Below the pieces are notes generated by a model. It searched no databases and was not told the origin of the DNA. It worked only from the letters and a program-made list of their open reading frames with translations. From Paracoccaceae bacterium (GTDB taxonomy: Bacteria; Pseudomonadota; Alphaproteobacteria; Rhodobacterales; Rhodobacteraceae), in NCBI GenBank assembly GCA_012103375.1, contig WLWX01000001.1, positions 982,501 to 1,046,500 of the forward strand: 64,000 nucleotides of DNA, in the 5' to 3' direction. This document shows positions 27,953-36,579 of this stretch, piece after piece. Positions within the stretch are counted from its first letter, which is position 1. The number at the start of each line of letters is the position of its first letter. The position numbers and the translations under genes are program-made.

Positions 27953-28325
27953 GGGTCGTCTCCTTGATGAAGGGGCACCCTCCAAGGGTGTGTGCCCCGA
28001 TGAAGCGGCGGCTATACGGGGGAATCGCCGTGATGGGAAGGGGGAATCGCAGCAGGCCGCAGGATCGGAATGAACCGATTGCGCAAGCCAAGGAAATGCC
28101 CCGCAGAGAAGCGATCAAGGACGCGTCCGTCGTGTCGGATTGACCACAGGCGCAATCTTGGCCGATCGGGGGATCCGACAATGTGCCGCGCGTTCACGGC
28201 ACCGGGGTGCGGGGCTGACAGCGCTTTGGTCCAAATTTGCACTTTGGCCAATCCTCCTGACAGAATGCTGTCAGGGGGCCTGTGCGAAGACAGGGCATCG
28301 AAACCGAATCAAAAGGAACCATCCG
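27953..28325. other. Intergenic region upstream of rplY and the VOC fragment
   Basis: 373 bp between divergent genes. Besides the palindrome at 28256-28275 described separately, I see no gene: the ORFs here have no family features. A TATAGC at about 28010 on the minus strand could be the -10 of rplY, without a convincing -35. Confidence 0.4.
28256..28275. promoter_or_regulatory. Perfect palindrome, probable operator of the WYL/YafY regulator
   Basis: CCTGACAGAATGCTGTCAGG: two 8-bp arms around AATG, about 50 bp before the VOC start. A further half site TGACAG lies at 28216-28221. Spacing and symmetry suit a dimeric regulator; the adjacent broken WYL/YafY-type gene is the obvious candidate. 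Inferred, not shown. Confidence 0.55.
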
Positions 28326-28751
28326 ATGTCTTTCAAACCCGCAAGTGCCGTTGTCTGGACGGAAATTCCCGTTACCGACATGGATCGCGCCATGGCGTTT
28401 TACAGCGATGTCTTCACTTATGAGCTGACAATCGACGACACGGGCCCGAACCCGATCTCGTTCCTGCCCAGCGATGACAGCGGCACGGCAGGCCATCTTT
28501 ATCCCGGCAAACCGTCGTCGGACGGCCCGACCATCCATTTGCTGGTGCCCGATACTCTGGAGGCCACGATGGACCGCTTGACCACCGCCGGCGGCAAAGT
28601 TCTGTCCGACCCGATCACCATCCCGCCGGGGCGGATCGCCTGTTCCAGATCGTTCAGGCCCTTCGGGGCGGGCGGCTGGTCACCGCGCGGCGCCTGTCCG
28701 AAGACCTCGAGGTGTCCGAACGCACGATTTATCGCGACATGGCCGACCTGA
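28326..28751 (+). pseudogene. VOC family protein, 3' end lost and replaced
   Basis: Residues 1-99 are a good VOC module: VVWTEIPVTDMDRAMAFYSD, then HLLVPDTLEATMDRLTTAGG and PITIPPGR. The last strand and metal-binding Glu (expected as DPDGN) are missing; after PPGR the DNA continues as a WYL-regulator gene in another frame, so the last 42 or so codons are nonsense. ATG at 28326. A deletion joining two neighbouring genes explains this. Confidence 0.8.
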
Positions 28752-29301
28752 TCGGTTCCGGCGTCCCGGTCGAGGGGGAGGCTGGCGTGGGATACCTGCT
28801 GCGCTCGGGCTATGAGATGCCACCGCTGATGTTTACACGGGCCGAGATCACCTCGCTGGTGGCGGGCGCGCGGCTGATCAAGGCCTGGGCGGGCTGGATA
28901 TGGCCAAAGCGGCGGAGGAGGCGCTGATCAAGTTTGACGCGGTGCTGCCCGACGCCGTGCGCAATCAGGCGAAAACCGTGCAGATCCATGCATTTACCTG
29001 GAACGCGATGGATGACACGACGCGCGCGCGCTTGGATGCCCTCGATACCGCGGTTGAGGCGCTGGACCGGCTGTCAATCCGATACGACGCCTTGGAAGGG
29101 GCCGAGACGACGCGCATCATCCGCCCGCTGGGCCTGTGGTTCTGGGGCAAGGTCTGGACGCTGGTCGGCTGGTGCGAGCTGCGCGACGACTTCCGCATAT
29201 TCCGCGTGGACCGGATCGCCGCGATGGAGGCGGTCGGCAAGTTCCGGCCCGAACGTGGCAAGCGGCTGAGCGACTTTTATGACTCCAAGGACCACGGCTG
29301 A
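28638..29301 (+). pseudogene. YafY-type HTH/WYL transcriptional regulator, start lost and frameshifted
   Basis: Read in successive frames it gives DRLFQIVQALRGGRLVTARR with the HTH LEVSERTIYRDM, then GEAGVGYLLRSGYEMPPLMF, and after a shift near 28885 AKAAEEALIKFDAVLP and the WYL region LGLWFWGKVWTLVGWCELR. The first few codons with the ATG are missing at the VOC junction. Inside, AAGGCCTGGGCGGGCTGG appears to lack one G of an original TGGGGCGGG. The 3' half still has a long open frame (28900-29301). Probably non-functional unless the internal shift is a sequencing error. Confidence 0.8.
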
Positions 29302-29328
29302 CGACCGCGCTTTGGGTCAACCAGCGGA

Positions 29329-29364
29329 GCCTCCGGCGGGAGTATTTTTGGCGAAAAGACATGG
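29329..29364 (+). repeat. Dispersed repeat copy before DUF2798
   Basis: GCCTCCGGCGGGAGTATTTT followed by TGGCGAAAAGACATGG. The clearest full copy in the window, 28 bp after the regulator pseudogene stop. The same sequence family occurs in 27204-27235 and 50118-50144 and within xdhB. Confidence 0.7.
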
Positions 29365-29436
29365 TGGTTGACCTTGTCGGCAAAGCGTCGGCACAACGTA
29401 TGCAAAATGTATGGCACCAGCAGGTCAGGACGGTTG

Positions 29437-29670
29437 ATGCGATTTATTCCAAAATGGTGCGCACCCTATGTGGTGGCGTTTCTGGTCTCGGGCGGGATGT
29501 CATTGCTGGTGTCGGGGTTCGCCACCTGGCGGGCATTGGGATTTGTCGACGGTTTCGGTGGCATCTGGGTGACCACCTGGCTTTGGGCCTGGCTGATCGC
29601 GTTTCCTGCATTGGTCGTGCTGCGGCCGATCGTGACCCAGGGTGTTATGTCCTGTACGCGGTCCGAGTAG
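29437..29670 (+). CDS. DUF2798 two-helix membrane protein
   Basis: 77 aa. Two predicted membrane helices: YVVAFLVSGGMSLLVSGFAT (residues about 10-29) and TTWLWAWLIAFPALVVLRP (about 46-64), the DUF2798 pattern. Function unknown. I take the ATG at 29437 (MRFIPKW) with AGGA just upstream; a longer in-frame start at 29368 runs out of the dispersed repeat and is less likely. Confidence 0.78.
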   Translation: MRFIPKWCAPYVVAFLVSGGMSLLVSGFATWRALGFVDGFGGIWVTTWLWAWLIAFPALVVLRPIVTQGVMSCTRSE

Positions 29671-29722
29671 CAGGCAAGCTGGTCAGCGGCGCATGGGGCA
29701 TGCACGGGGTGCGGGCGGAAAA

Positions 29723-30866
29723 TTATGCGCGCCCTGATCGCCCCAGTCGCCCGGACCAGACGATGCACGACAGCAGGATCGCGGCTACGATCAGAAACGA
29801 AAGCCGCAGCGAAAACAGTTCGGCCGTCAGCCCCAGCAGCGGTGGTCCGATGACGAACCCGGCAAATCCGATCACCGCGGTACGCGAGATTGCGGCCGTC
29901 CGGTTCCGCGCGCGGACCTTTTTTCCGACCAGCGCCAGCGCCATGGGCGCAATCACCGACACGCCAAGACCGAAGATCGCGAAGCCGACGTAGGCGACCA
30001 GCGGCACCGGGGCCAGCGCCACGATGACCACGCCAATTGCCGACACCAGCGCCGCGCCGTTGATCACGCGCGTTTCGCTTAGCTTTTCGACCACGGCCTG
30101 ACCGGAAAACCGCCCGATGGACATGGTCAGGCCCAGCATGAAGGGCCCGAACGCCCCTTCGGCGGCGCGCCCGCCCAGGGTGCGCTCGATATGCAGGGCC
30201 GACCAGTTTTCCGTGGCCCCTTCAGACATGAATGCAATCAGGGTGATCAGCCCGCCCCAGAACACCACCGGACCCATGCGGATCTGCGCAGTCTCGGCGT
30301 CGTCTGTGGCCGTCTGGGTGTCCATCTTTAGCCAGCTGAGCGCCGCAACGGTGCCAAGGGCGACAACCGCGAATGCCATCACCGCGGGCACCCCAAAAAT
30401 CGCGCGCCGGGCCGCTGAGCAGGGCGGTGATGGCATAGCCGACGGAAAACACCGCGTGGTGCGAATTCATCAGGCTGCGCCCGGTGCGGCTTTCCAGTTC
30501 CGACACCCGGGCGTTCATGATCACGTCCAGCAGGCCCGAGGCCGCCGCCGCACAGAACATCGCCAGCGCGAAGGTCCAGACGTTCGGCACGGATGCGGGC
30601 AGCAGAAAGGCCATCGCCAGCAGCCCCGCCCCGACCTGCATCGCGCGCGGCCCAAGCATCCGGTCCGCGACAGGGGCCAGGATCAGCGCGGTGCACAGCC
30701 CCAGCCCACTGAACAGCAATGCGGCGCCAAACGCCGCATCCGACGCGCCGATGCCTGCCTTGATCTCGGGCACATAGGCCGCAAAAGTTCCCCAGAACGC
30801 GCCGACAATCAGGAATGCGGCAACCGGCGCCGGAGCATGGCTGAGAGAGGTCAGGATCGCTTTCAT
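29723..30866 (-). pseudogene. MFS transporter with a frameshift in the middle
   Basis: Two overlapping frames together make one 12-helix major facilitator. The N-half (from ATG 30866) reads PVAAFLIVGAFWGTFAAYVP and NSHHAVFSVGYAITALLSG; the C-half resumes one frame away at FGVPAVMAFAVVALG, continues through EGATENWSALHIERTLG and ends at 29723. The switch lies at 30395-30425, around CGGCCCGGCGCGCGATTTTT. The family resembles sugar/fucose-type MFS proteins. Start is uncertain because no clear ribosome site precedes 30866. A one-base sequencing error would restore it. Confidence 0.82.
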
Positions 30867-31009
30867 CGCACCGGAGTGCCACGCAGCGTACAGCGGCGCA
30901 ACTGAACAGTTCACGACGACATATTACGTCACATTGGCGTGGTTCCGCCGACCGGATCTGGACCCTGATCGCGCGCAGGCGGCGCAAATGCGCCAGCGTG
31001 GCGGGCATG

Positions 31010-31041
31010 AAAAAGGCCGCCCCGGTTTCCCCAGGGCGGCC
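31010..31041 (-). terminator. Intrinsic terminator of rpsD
   Basis: On the minus strand GGCCGCCCTGG and CCGGGGCGGCC form an 11-bp stem with one wobble/mismatch around GGAAA, followed directly by TTTTT. Begins 23 bp after the rpsD stop. Confidence 0.85.
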
Positions 31042-31063
31042 CAGAAAATCGCTGACGCAGGGA

Positions 31064-31684
31064 TTAGTTCTGCGCGTAGTATTCGATGACCAGGTTCGGT
31101 TCCATCTGCACCGCAAAGGGCACATCGCCCAGACCCGGCGTGCGGGTGAAGGTTGCGGTCATCTTGGAGTGATCGACGTCGATGTAATCGGGCACGTCCC
31201 GCTCGGGCAGGCCGGCAGCTTCCATCACGACGGCCAACTGCTTGGAGCGGTCGCGGATTTCCACAACGTCGCCTTCCTTGACGCGGTAGCTGGGGATGTT
31301 GACCCGCTTGCCGTTCACCTTGACATGGCCGTGGTTCACGAACTGGCGCGCGGCAAAGATCGTCGCGACGAACTTGGCGCGGTAAACGACGGCGTCCAAG
31401 CGGCGTTCCAGCAGGCCGATCAGGTTCTCACCGGTGTCGCCCTTAACGCGCTCAGCCTCGGCAAAGATGCGGCGGAACTGTTTTTCGGTCAGGTCACCGT
31501 AGTGGCCCTTGAGCTTCTGCTTGGCGCGCAGCTGCAAACCAAAGTCAGACAGTTTGCCCTTGCGGCGCTGACCATGCTGGCCGGGGCCGTAATCGCGGCG
31601 GTTGACCGGGGATTTTGGACGACCCCAGATGTTTTCGCCCATCCGGCGGTCGAGTTTGTACTTGGCAGAGGTGCGTTTTGTCAC
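31064..31684 (-). CDS. rpsD: 30S ribosomal protein S4
   Basis: 206 aa. Primary 16S rRNA-binding assembly protein. [20 protein letters not shown] at the start, then [20 protein letters not shown], the S4 RNA-binding domain with [20 protein letters not shown] and [18 protein letters not shown]. Monocistronic, with its own promoter and terminator in view. Confidence 0.97.
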   Translation of the reverse strand: MTKRTSAKYKLDRRMGENIWGRPKSPVNRRDYGPGQHGQRRKGKLSDFGLQLRAKQKLKGHYGDLTEKQFRRIFAEAERVKGDTGENLIGLLERRLDAVVYRAKFVATIFAARQFVNHGHVKVNGKRVNIPSYRVKEGDVVEIRDRSKQLAVVMEAAGLPERDVPDYIDVDHSKMTATFTRTPGLGDVPFAVQMEPNLVIEYYAQN

Positions 31685-31804
31685 CGTCTGATCTCCTCTA
31701 ACTAATGAGGGCGTTGTCCTTTGGGTTTGACCCCCGACAGGCTTCCCCTTGCGGGGGCCACCAACACCAATAAACGCCCCGGACCGACTGATCGGGACCG
31801 GGGG

Positions 31805-31832
31805 CTTATACAGCGGTTCGGGGCCGAGTCAA
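31805..31832 (-). promoter_or_regulatory. Sigma-70 type promoter of rpsD
   Basis: Minus strand TTGACT (31827-31832), 16-bp spacer, TATAAG (31805-31810). Predicted transcript has a leader of roughly 115 nt, including a CCCC-TTGC-GGGG hairpin near 31746-31757. Confidence 0.65.
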
Positions 31833-31951
31833 CGCCGGTTGCGACAGGCTTTGAAGCACGATCCTGAATACTTCAAACGTCATGGGAATGGCGCGCGCTT
31901 TGCTAAGGGTGTTCGTCTTCGTGCATCGGGGCAGATTTGATGGATGATACC

Positions 31952-33016
31952 CTAGTGGCGCGTGCCGTGGACCATCACCGCCGCTTCGGCGGCGCTGAGC
32001 GATCGGCGTGCGGTGCTGCCATAGGCGTATGCGCTATTGGACAGCTCTGGGCAGAGCGATAGTAGCGCGTCGCGCTCCGCAGCCTCCAGCGCGCCAAGAT
32101 CGGCCGAGGCGGGGTGGAAGGTTTCCGACAGGATGCCGTTGGCCCAGACGACCTGATGGCGGTCGAACATCAGATGGATATAGGTGACGCCGCGCGGCGG
32201 TGTGACGCGGCGGATGCTGCCGTCGTTCAGCAGATCGGACGCGGCCACCAGAACCTCGGGCGTGTTGAACAGGTTGCGCGCGGCGGCGCCGCGCACCAGC
32301 ACCCGGTGCCGGGGCGACAACAGCAGATCGGGCTGCGGGTGGCTGGCCCCGAAGGCCCCGGTTTTGATCGAGACGGGCCGCAGATCCGGGAAGCTCTGCA
32401 AGCGCGCGCCGCTGATCGTGCGGGTGCCGATCCAGCGCACCGGCTGCGCGCCGTCATCCATGGTCGCGACCAGATCGCCGGGGCGCAGCGCCTCGACCTG
32501 TTTGCGACCGGCGGGCGTATCCAGCCAGGTGCCACGGGTAAAGCACATGACGTTATCGACCGCTTTGGACAGCCGCAGCGCGCCCAGCCCGTCCGGGCAG
32601 CGGGTGATCCACAGATCGGTGTCTGATGGGGGCAACCCATCCGCGAACATCACCAGCGGACGCGCAGATGTCGCCACGTCGATCAACGTGGCCGAAAAGA
32701 CGCGCCGCCCATCGGTCATCGAGAAGCTGCGCTCGAACAGCGGTTCGGCGTCATCCAGATCGGACAGGCGATTGCCGTTGGCCACCCGCCCGTGCATCAT
32801 CTTGCGCACCGTTTTTGCCGCGCGTTCGCGCAGTGCGGCTACGCCCGGGGCGCCGTCCAGCACCAGGCGGTCATCGGCGCCATCAACGCGCGTCGCGGAC
32901 CCGCTCCAACGCCAGGTCGCCCCGATGCTGAGTGCCGACACAGGTGCCATGCCCAGACCGTCAACGTAGGTCTGCGACCAGGCCAGCACAAAACTGCCCC
33001 TGATATTTGAAAACAT
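31952..33016 (-). CDS. Hint (hedgehog/intein-like) domain protein
   Basis: 354 aa. The C-terminal half is a Hint_2 module: it opens at CFTRGTWLDTPAGRKQVEAL (about residue 158) with the nucleophilic Cys, then GDLVATMDDGAQPVRWIG, and the LLLSPRHRVLV block with the conserved His. The N-terminal 150 residues (MFSNIRGSFVLAWSQTYVDG) have no recognised domain. Such proteins are multi-copy in roseobacters and are often linked to large secreted calcium-binding proteins; whether this one self-cleaves is unknown. Upstream 196 bp are AT-richer. Confidence 0.85.
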   Translation of the reverse strand: MFSNIRGSFVLAWSQTYVDGLGMAPVSALSIGATWRWSGSATRVDGADDRLVLDGAPGVAALRERAAKTVRKMMHGRVANGNRLSDLDDAEPLFERSFSMTDGRRVFSATLIDVATSARPLVMFADGLPPSDTDLWITRCPDGLGALRLSKAVDNVMCFTRGTWLDTPAGRKQVEALRPGDLVATMDDGAQPVRWIGTRTISGARLQSFPDLRPVSIKTGAFGASHPQPDLLLSPRHRVLVRGAAARNLFNTPEVLVAASDLLNDGSIRRVTPPRGVTYIHLMFDRHQVVWANGILSETFHPASADLGALEAAERDALLSLCPELSNSAYAYGSTARRSLSAAEAAVMVHGTRH

Positions 33017-33212
33017 TCCCGCTCGCCCGTCGTTTTTTCTTATTATCGGGCAGGATAACGCATGCCTTTAACGTAAAGCGAACAATATTGACGAAATTAC
33101 CCTGTGATTCGCGCCAAAAGTGGCCGCGGGGGCACAAATCGCTCGCCTTACGCGGGTATTTGGTTCGAAAAGGACATGGGCGACGGCCTGAAACGCGGTT
33201 CAGGCCGCCAAT

Positions 33213-33790
33213 TCAGCCGCATTTTGAATAGCCGCAGTTGGCGCAGGTAATGCAACCTTCGACCATCCGCATTTCAAAATTGCCGCAGCTTTCGCAGGCT
33301 TTCGCGGGGCCGATGCGGCTGATTTCGGCGCGCGGATCGGCCTTGAGGCCCATGCCTTCCCCGGCGATGAACCCGATGGCGATCAGATGCTTTTCGATGA
33401 CCCCGCCGATGGCGGCAAGGATGCTGGGGATGTATTTGCCTTCGATCCAGGCACCGCCGCGCGGGTCGAACACGGCCTTCATTTCCTCGACCACGAAGCT
33501 GACGTCCCCGCCGCGCCGGAATACGGCGCTGATCATCCGGGTCAGGGCCACGGTCCAGGCGAAATGCTCCATGTTTTTTGAGTTGATGAACACCTCGAAC
33601 GGTTGGCGCCGTCCGGCGTGCAGGATGTCGTTGATGGTGATATAGATCGCATGTTCGCTCATCGGCCATTTCAGCTTGTAGGTGGTGCCTTCGAGTTCTT
33701 GCGGGCGGTCCAGGGGGTCGGAAATATAGACGACATCGCCCTGTGTTGAGGGCAGTTCCCGGCCGCGGGTGGGGGCAAGGCCCCCGCCCG
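33213..33790 (-). pseudogene. nrdJ: 3' fragment of B12-dependent ribonucleotide reductase
   Basis: Open frame of about 190 codons matching the extreme C-terminus of class II RNR: QGDVVYISDPLDRPQELEG, then TTYKLKWPMSEHAIYITIND, FEVFINSKNMEHFAWTVALT, VFDPRGGAWIEGKYIPS and the cysteine tail CESCGNFEMR, CITCANCGYSKCG. The N-terminal barrel (roughly 1000 residues) is absent; instead the frame runs into an XRE-regulator fragment and an IS1182 element. The left limit near 33790 is approximate because the junction is within a G/C-rich repetitive tract. A complete nrdJ must be sought elsewhere in the genome. Confidence 0.82.
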
Positions 33791-33804
33791 GGGGGGCGGC
33801 CCGG

Positions 33805-33961
33805 CGGTGCCGGGCAAACTGTGAAATTCGTCAAACGACATCCCAAACGCCTTGGCGATTGCCGATGCTGATTCAGCTGAGGGCGACGTTGTCTTTCTTT
33901 GCTTGATCTTTTTGAGAGCTTCGTAAGAGACGTTTGACTTGCGAGCGACTTCGGCCAATTT
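33805..33961 (-). pseudogene. XRE-family HTH regulator fragment
   Basis: Reads KLAEVARKSNVSYEALKKIK then SAESASAIAKAFGMSFDEFH: a complete helix-turn-helix core of the phage-repressor type. The start is cut off by the left end of the IS1182 element (native sequence begins at the Lys after TGTTGAAAAAC on the other strand), and the 3' end fuses out of frame with the nrdJ fragment. The DNA is clearly lower in GC than its surroundings, suggesting a phage or island origin. Confidence 0.7.
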
Positions 33962-35486
33962 TGTTGAAAAACTCCTGCTTGATCGAGGGCTATGGCGCTG
34001 ATTCAATCCTCTCAACAAGCGGGAGGATCAGCCATGATGGGACCGAGGCAGGAAGCACAGGCGGCGCTGTTCTATGAGTTCTCGCTGGAAGACCATGTCC
34101 CGCAAGATCACCTGCTGCGATCGATTGATCGTTTCGTCGATCTGAGCAGCATCCGCGCCCATCTTGCCGATTTCTACAGCCACACCGGTCGTCCTTCGAT
34201 CGATCCTGAACTGCTGATCCGGATGCTGATCGTCGGTTACTGCTTCGGCATCCGGTCCGAGCGGCGGCTCTGTGAAGAGGTACACTTGAACCTCGCGTAC
34301 AGGTGGTTTTGTCGGCTCGACCTGGCCGATCGGGTGCCGGATCACTCGACCTTTTCAAAGAACCGGCATGGTCGGTTCCGCGAGAGTGAGCTGCTGCGCC
34401 ATCTCTTCGAGACCACGGTCGCGCGATGCATCGCCGAAGGTCTCGTCAGCGGTCAGCGCCTGGCCGTCGATGCCAGCTTGATCGAGGCGGATGCCAACAA
34501 GCAGTACTCTGCGCCAAAGGAAGAATGGGACATTGCGCGGATCGATGCAGACGCTGCACCCCGCGCGGTCCGCGAGTATCTCGACACTCTGGATGAGGCC
34601 GCATTCGGAGCAGCGACACCGGTCGAGCCAAAGTTCACGTCCTATTCCGACCCAGCCAGCCAGTGGACGGCGGCGCGTAAGGGTCCCGCATTTTTTGCCT
34701 ACTCCGACAACTATCTCATCGATACCGATCATGGTGTCATCGTCGACGTGGAAGCGACACGGTCGATCCGTCAAGCCGAGGTGGGGTCAACCAAGACGAT
34801 GCTGAAGCGGGCCAAAGAGCGCTTCGATCTTCATCCCGAACGGCTGATCGCCGACACCGCCTACGGATCGGGACCCATGCTCGGATGGCTGGTGGGTGAA
34901 AAGATCGCACCGCACATCCCGGTCTTCGACAAAGCCGGGCGCACCGATGGCACCTGGTCCCGAGCTGACTTCGAATGGGATGCCGAGAACAATCAATACA
35001 TCTGCCCGGAAGGCGAGGCTCTGAAGCAGTTCCGCCGAAACTACTCCGACCCCAATCGCGGCCCAACCGGCAAGGGCGTGGCCAAGTACCAAGCGCTGAA
35101 GCACACCTGCCAATCCTGTCCTTCCAAGCCGAAGTGCTGCCCGAATGCCGACGCCCGTAAGATCACCCGTGAGGAACATGAGGACGCTCGCGACATCGCC
35201 CGCGCAATCGCCAAAACGCCGCAATACAAGATCTCGGTGAAGCTCCGGAAGAAGGTCGAAATGCTCTTTGCCCACCTCAAGCGCATTCTCGGCCTGGGAC
35301 GGCTCCGATTACGTGGACCATGCGGCGCAAATGACGAATTCCTGCTCGCCGCCACTGCCCAAAACCTTCGCAAACTGGCAAAGATCTTTCCTGCACCGCA
35401 GCAAACGCGCAAAGCCTGATCAGAAAGGCGCTCGCGCTATGTTCAAATCGCTACTTTCTGCGCCCGCAACACGTTGTTTTTCCACA
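33962..35486 (+). mobile_element. IS1182-family insertion sequence
   Basis: About 1.5 kb. Left end TGTTGAAAAACTCC at 33962; right end, read inward on the other strand, TGTGGAAAAAC at 35486, giving a 10/11 match. The transposase fills most of it. No convincing target duplication is visible, so the exact right end is uncertain. It separates the XRE/nrdJ fragments from nusG. Confidence 0.75.
34034..35419 (+). CDS. IS1182-family transposase
   Basis: 461 aa. DDE transposase: N-terminal segment VPQDHLLRSIDRFVDLSSIR, then SIDPELLIRMLIVGYCFGIR and RLCEEVHLNLAYRWFCRLDL typical of the family; VDASLIEADANKQ supplies the first Asp, LIADTAYGSG the second, and the Glu lies near RKKVEMLFAHLKRILGL. A cysteine cluster (CQSCPSKPKCC) precedes the C-terminus. 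ATG at 34034 is preceded by GGGAGGATCAGCC. The frame is intact, so the element may still be active. Confidence 0.93.
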   Translation: MMGPRQEAQAALFYEFSLEDHVPQDHLLRSIDRFVDLSSIRAHLADFYSHTGRPSIDPELLIRMLIVGYCFGIRSERRLCEEVHLNLAYRWFCRLDLADRVPDHSTFSKNRHGRFRESELLRHLFETTVARCIAEGLVSGQRLAVDASLIEADANKQYSAPKEEWDIARIDADAAPRAVREYLDTLDEAAFGAATPVEPKFTSYSDPASQWTAARKGPAFFAYSDNYLIDTDHGVIVDVEATRSIRQAEVGSTKTMLKRAKERFDLHPERLIADTAYGSGPMLGWLVGEKIAPHIPVFDKAGRTDGTWSRADFEWDAENNQYICPEGEALKQFRRNYSDPNRGPTGKGVAKYQALKHTCQSCPSKPKCCPNADARKITREEHEDARDIARAIAKTPQYKISVKLRKKVEMLFAHLKRILGLGRLRLRGPCGANDEFLLAATAQNLRKLAKIFPAPQQTRKA

Positions 35487-35598
35487 GAATCGCCTCATTG
35501 CAAATGCTCGCCCAGGAAGCGTTCAATCGGACCGTCTGCCCATTGCGTTACATCGCCAAATAATCGCAGGGCGAAAACTTGCGTGACGCCAAAGGCGC

Positions 35599-36132
35599 TC
35601 AGCTCTGCTTGGTCACCTGAGTGTATTCCAATTCGACCGGGGTCGCGCGGCCGAAGATCGAGACGCTGACTTTCAGGCGCTGATTTTCGTCGTCGACGCC
35701 TTCGACCATGCCGTCGAAACCTTCGAACGGGCCGTCGGTCACAGCGACCTTTTCGCCCACGTCAAAGTGGATCAGCGTGCGTGGTGCCTGTTCGCCTTCT
35801 TCAACGCGGTTCAGAATCTGGTTCACCTCGGCGTCGCGCATCGGCATCGGGCGCCCTTGCGGGCCCAGGAATCCGGTGACGCGGTTGATCGAGTTGATCA
35901 GGTGATACCCCTCGTCCGACATCTCCATGCGCACCAGCACATAGCCGGGCATGAAACGACGCTCGGTCGGGACCTTCTTGCCGCGGCGGATTTCGATCAC
36001 TTCCTCGGTCGGGACCAGGACTTCCTGGATCTCGTCCTCAAGGCCGGCATCCACGACAGAATGCCGGATCTGCTCGGCGATCTTCTTTTCGAAGTTCGAC
36101 AGCACACTCACCGAATACCAGCGTTTCGCCAT
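35599..36132 (-). CDS. nusG: Transcription termination/antitermination protein NusG
   Basis: 177 aa. Binds RNA polymerase and couples it to Rho or the ribosome. NGN domain opens WYSVSVLSNFEKKIAEQIR and carries RRFMPGYVLVRMEM; the C-terminal KOW domain has VAVTDGPFEGFDGMVEGV. Downstream, where rplK would be expected in most bacteria, there is only about 110 bp before the IS1182 end. Confidence 0.96.
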   Translation of the reverse strand: MAKRWYSVSVLSNFEKKIAEQIRHSVVDAGLEDEIQEVLVPTEEVIEIRRGKKVPTERRFMPGYVLVRMEMSDEGYHLINSINRVTGFLGPQGRPMPMRDAEVNQILNRVEEGEQAPRTLIHFDVGEKVAVTDGPFEGFDGMVEGVDDENQRLKVSVSIFGRATPVELEYTQVTKQS

Positions 36133-36213
36133 GATCGCCCTTGCCCGTTTTTGCCGACCCGTCGGGCCTAAATTCCAAAATGCTCTCAAGCCCTTAAAAG
36201 GCAGTCCCGAAAC

Positions 36214-36247
36214 AAAAAGCGGCGCGCAACTCGAATCGCCGCGCGCC
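36214..36247 (-). terminator. Possible attenuator between secE and nusG
   Basis: Minus strand GGCGCGC (36241-36247) can pair with GCGCGCC (36221-36227), followed by GCTTTTTG. It lies in the 181-bp secE-nusG gap and could partly separate expression of the two. Confidence 0.5.
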
Positions 36248-36313
36248 ATGTCTCGGAATGATGCCCCGATTATCCCCCGCAGGGGATTATTTCAAGGGGC
36301 GTTCGGGAAATCG

Positions 36314-36514
36314 TCAGCCGAAGTATCCCAAGACCAGCTTCAATGCCTCACGAATTCCAAAGTCGACGACGAAGAAGAACACCGCCGTGATCGTGCACAG
36401 CACGAAAACCATACCGGTCGTTACCAGAACCTCGCGACGTCCGGGCCAGACGACCTTGGACACTTCCGAGCGGACCTGCTGGATGAACTGAAACGGATTG
36501 GTACGGGTTGCCAT
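36314..36514 (-). CDS. secE: Preprotein translocase subunit SecE
   Basis: 66 aa. Single-helix SecE: FIQQVRSEVSKVVWPGRREV is the amphipathic conserved region and the membrane segment follows (TGMVFVLCTITAVFFFVVDF). Stabilises SecY in the inner membrane. Preceded by a good promoter and separated from nusG by 181 bp. Confidence 0.95.
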   Translation of the reverse strand: MATRTNPFQFIQQVRSEVSKVVWPGRREVLVTTGMVFVLCTITAVFFFVVDFGIREALKLVLGYFG

Positions 36515-36534
36515 GTGCGGTCTCCTTCGGGGCG

Positions 36535-36563
36535 CAGATACGCGCTCTGGCAGGGTGTTTCAA
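36535..36563 (-). promoter_or_regulatory. Promoter of secE
   Basis: Minus strand TTGAAA (36558-36563), 17-bp spacer, TATCTG (36535-36540), just upstream of the secE ribosome site GAAGGAGA. Confidence 0.6.
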
Positions 36564-36579
36564 GACGATTGCGTTCACA

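Noticed and set aside
33992-34034. Earlier start for the IS1182 transposase
   Set aside because: The first 14 codons come from the terminal region and have no ribosome site; ATG 34034 follows GGGAGGATCA.
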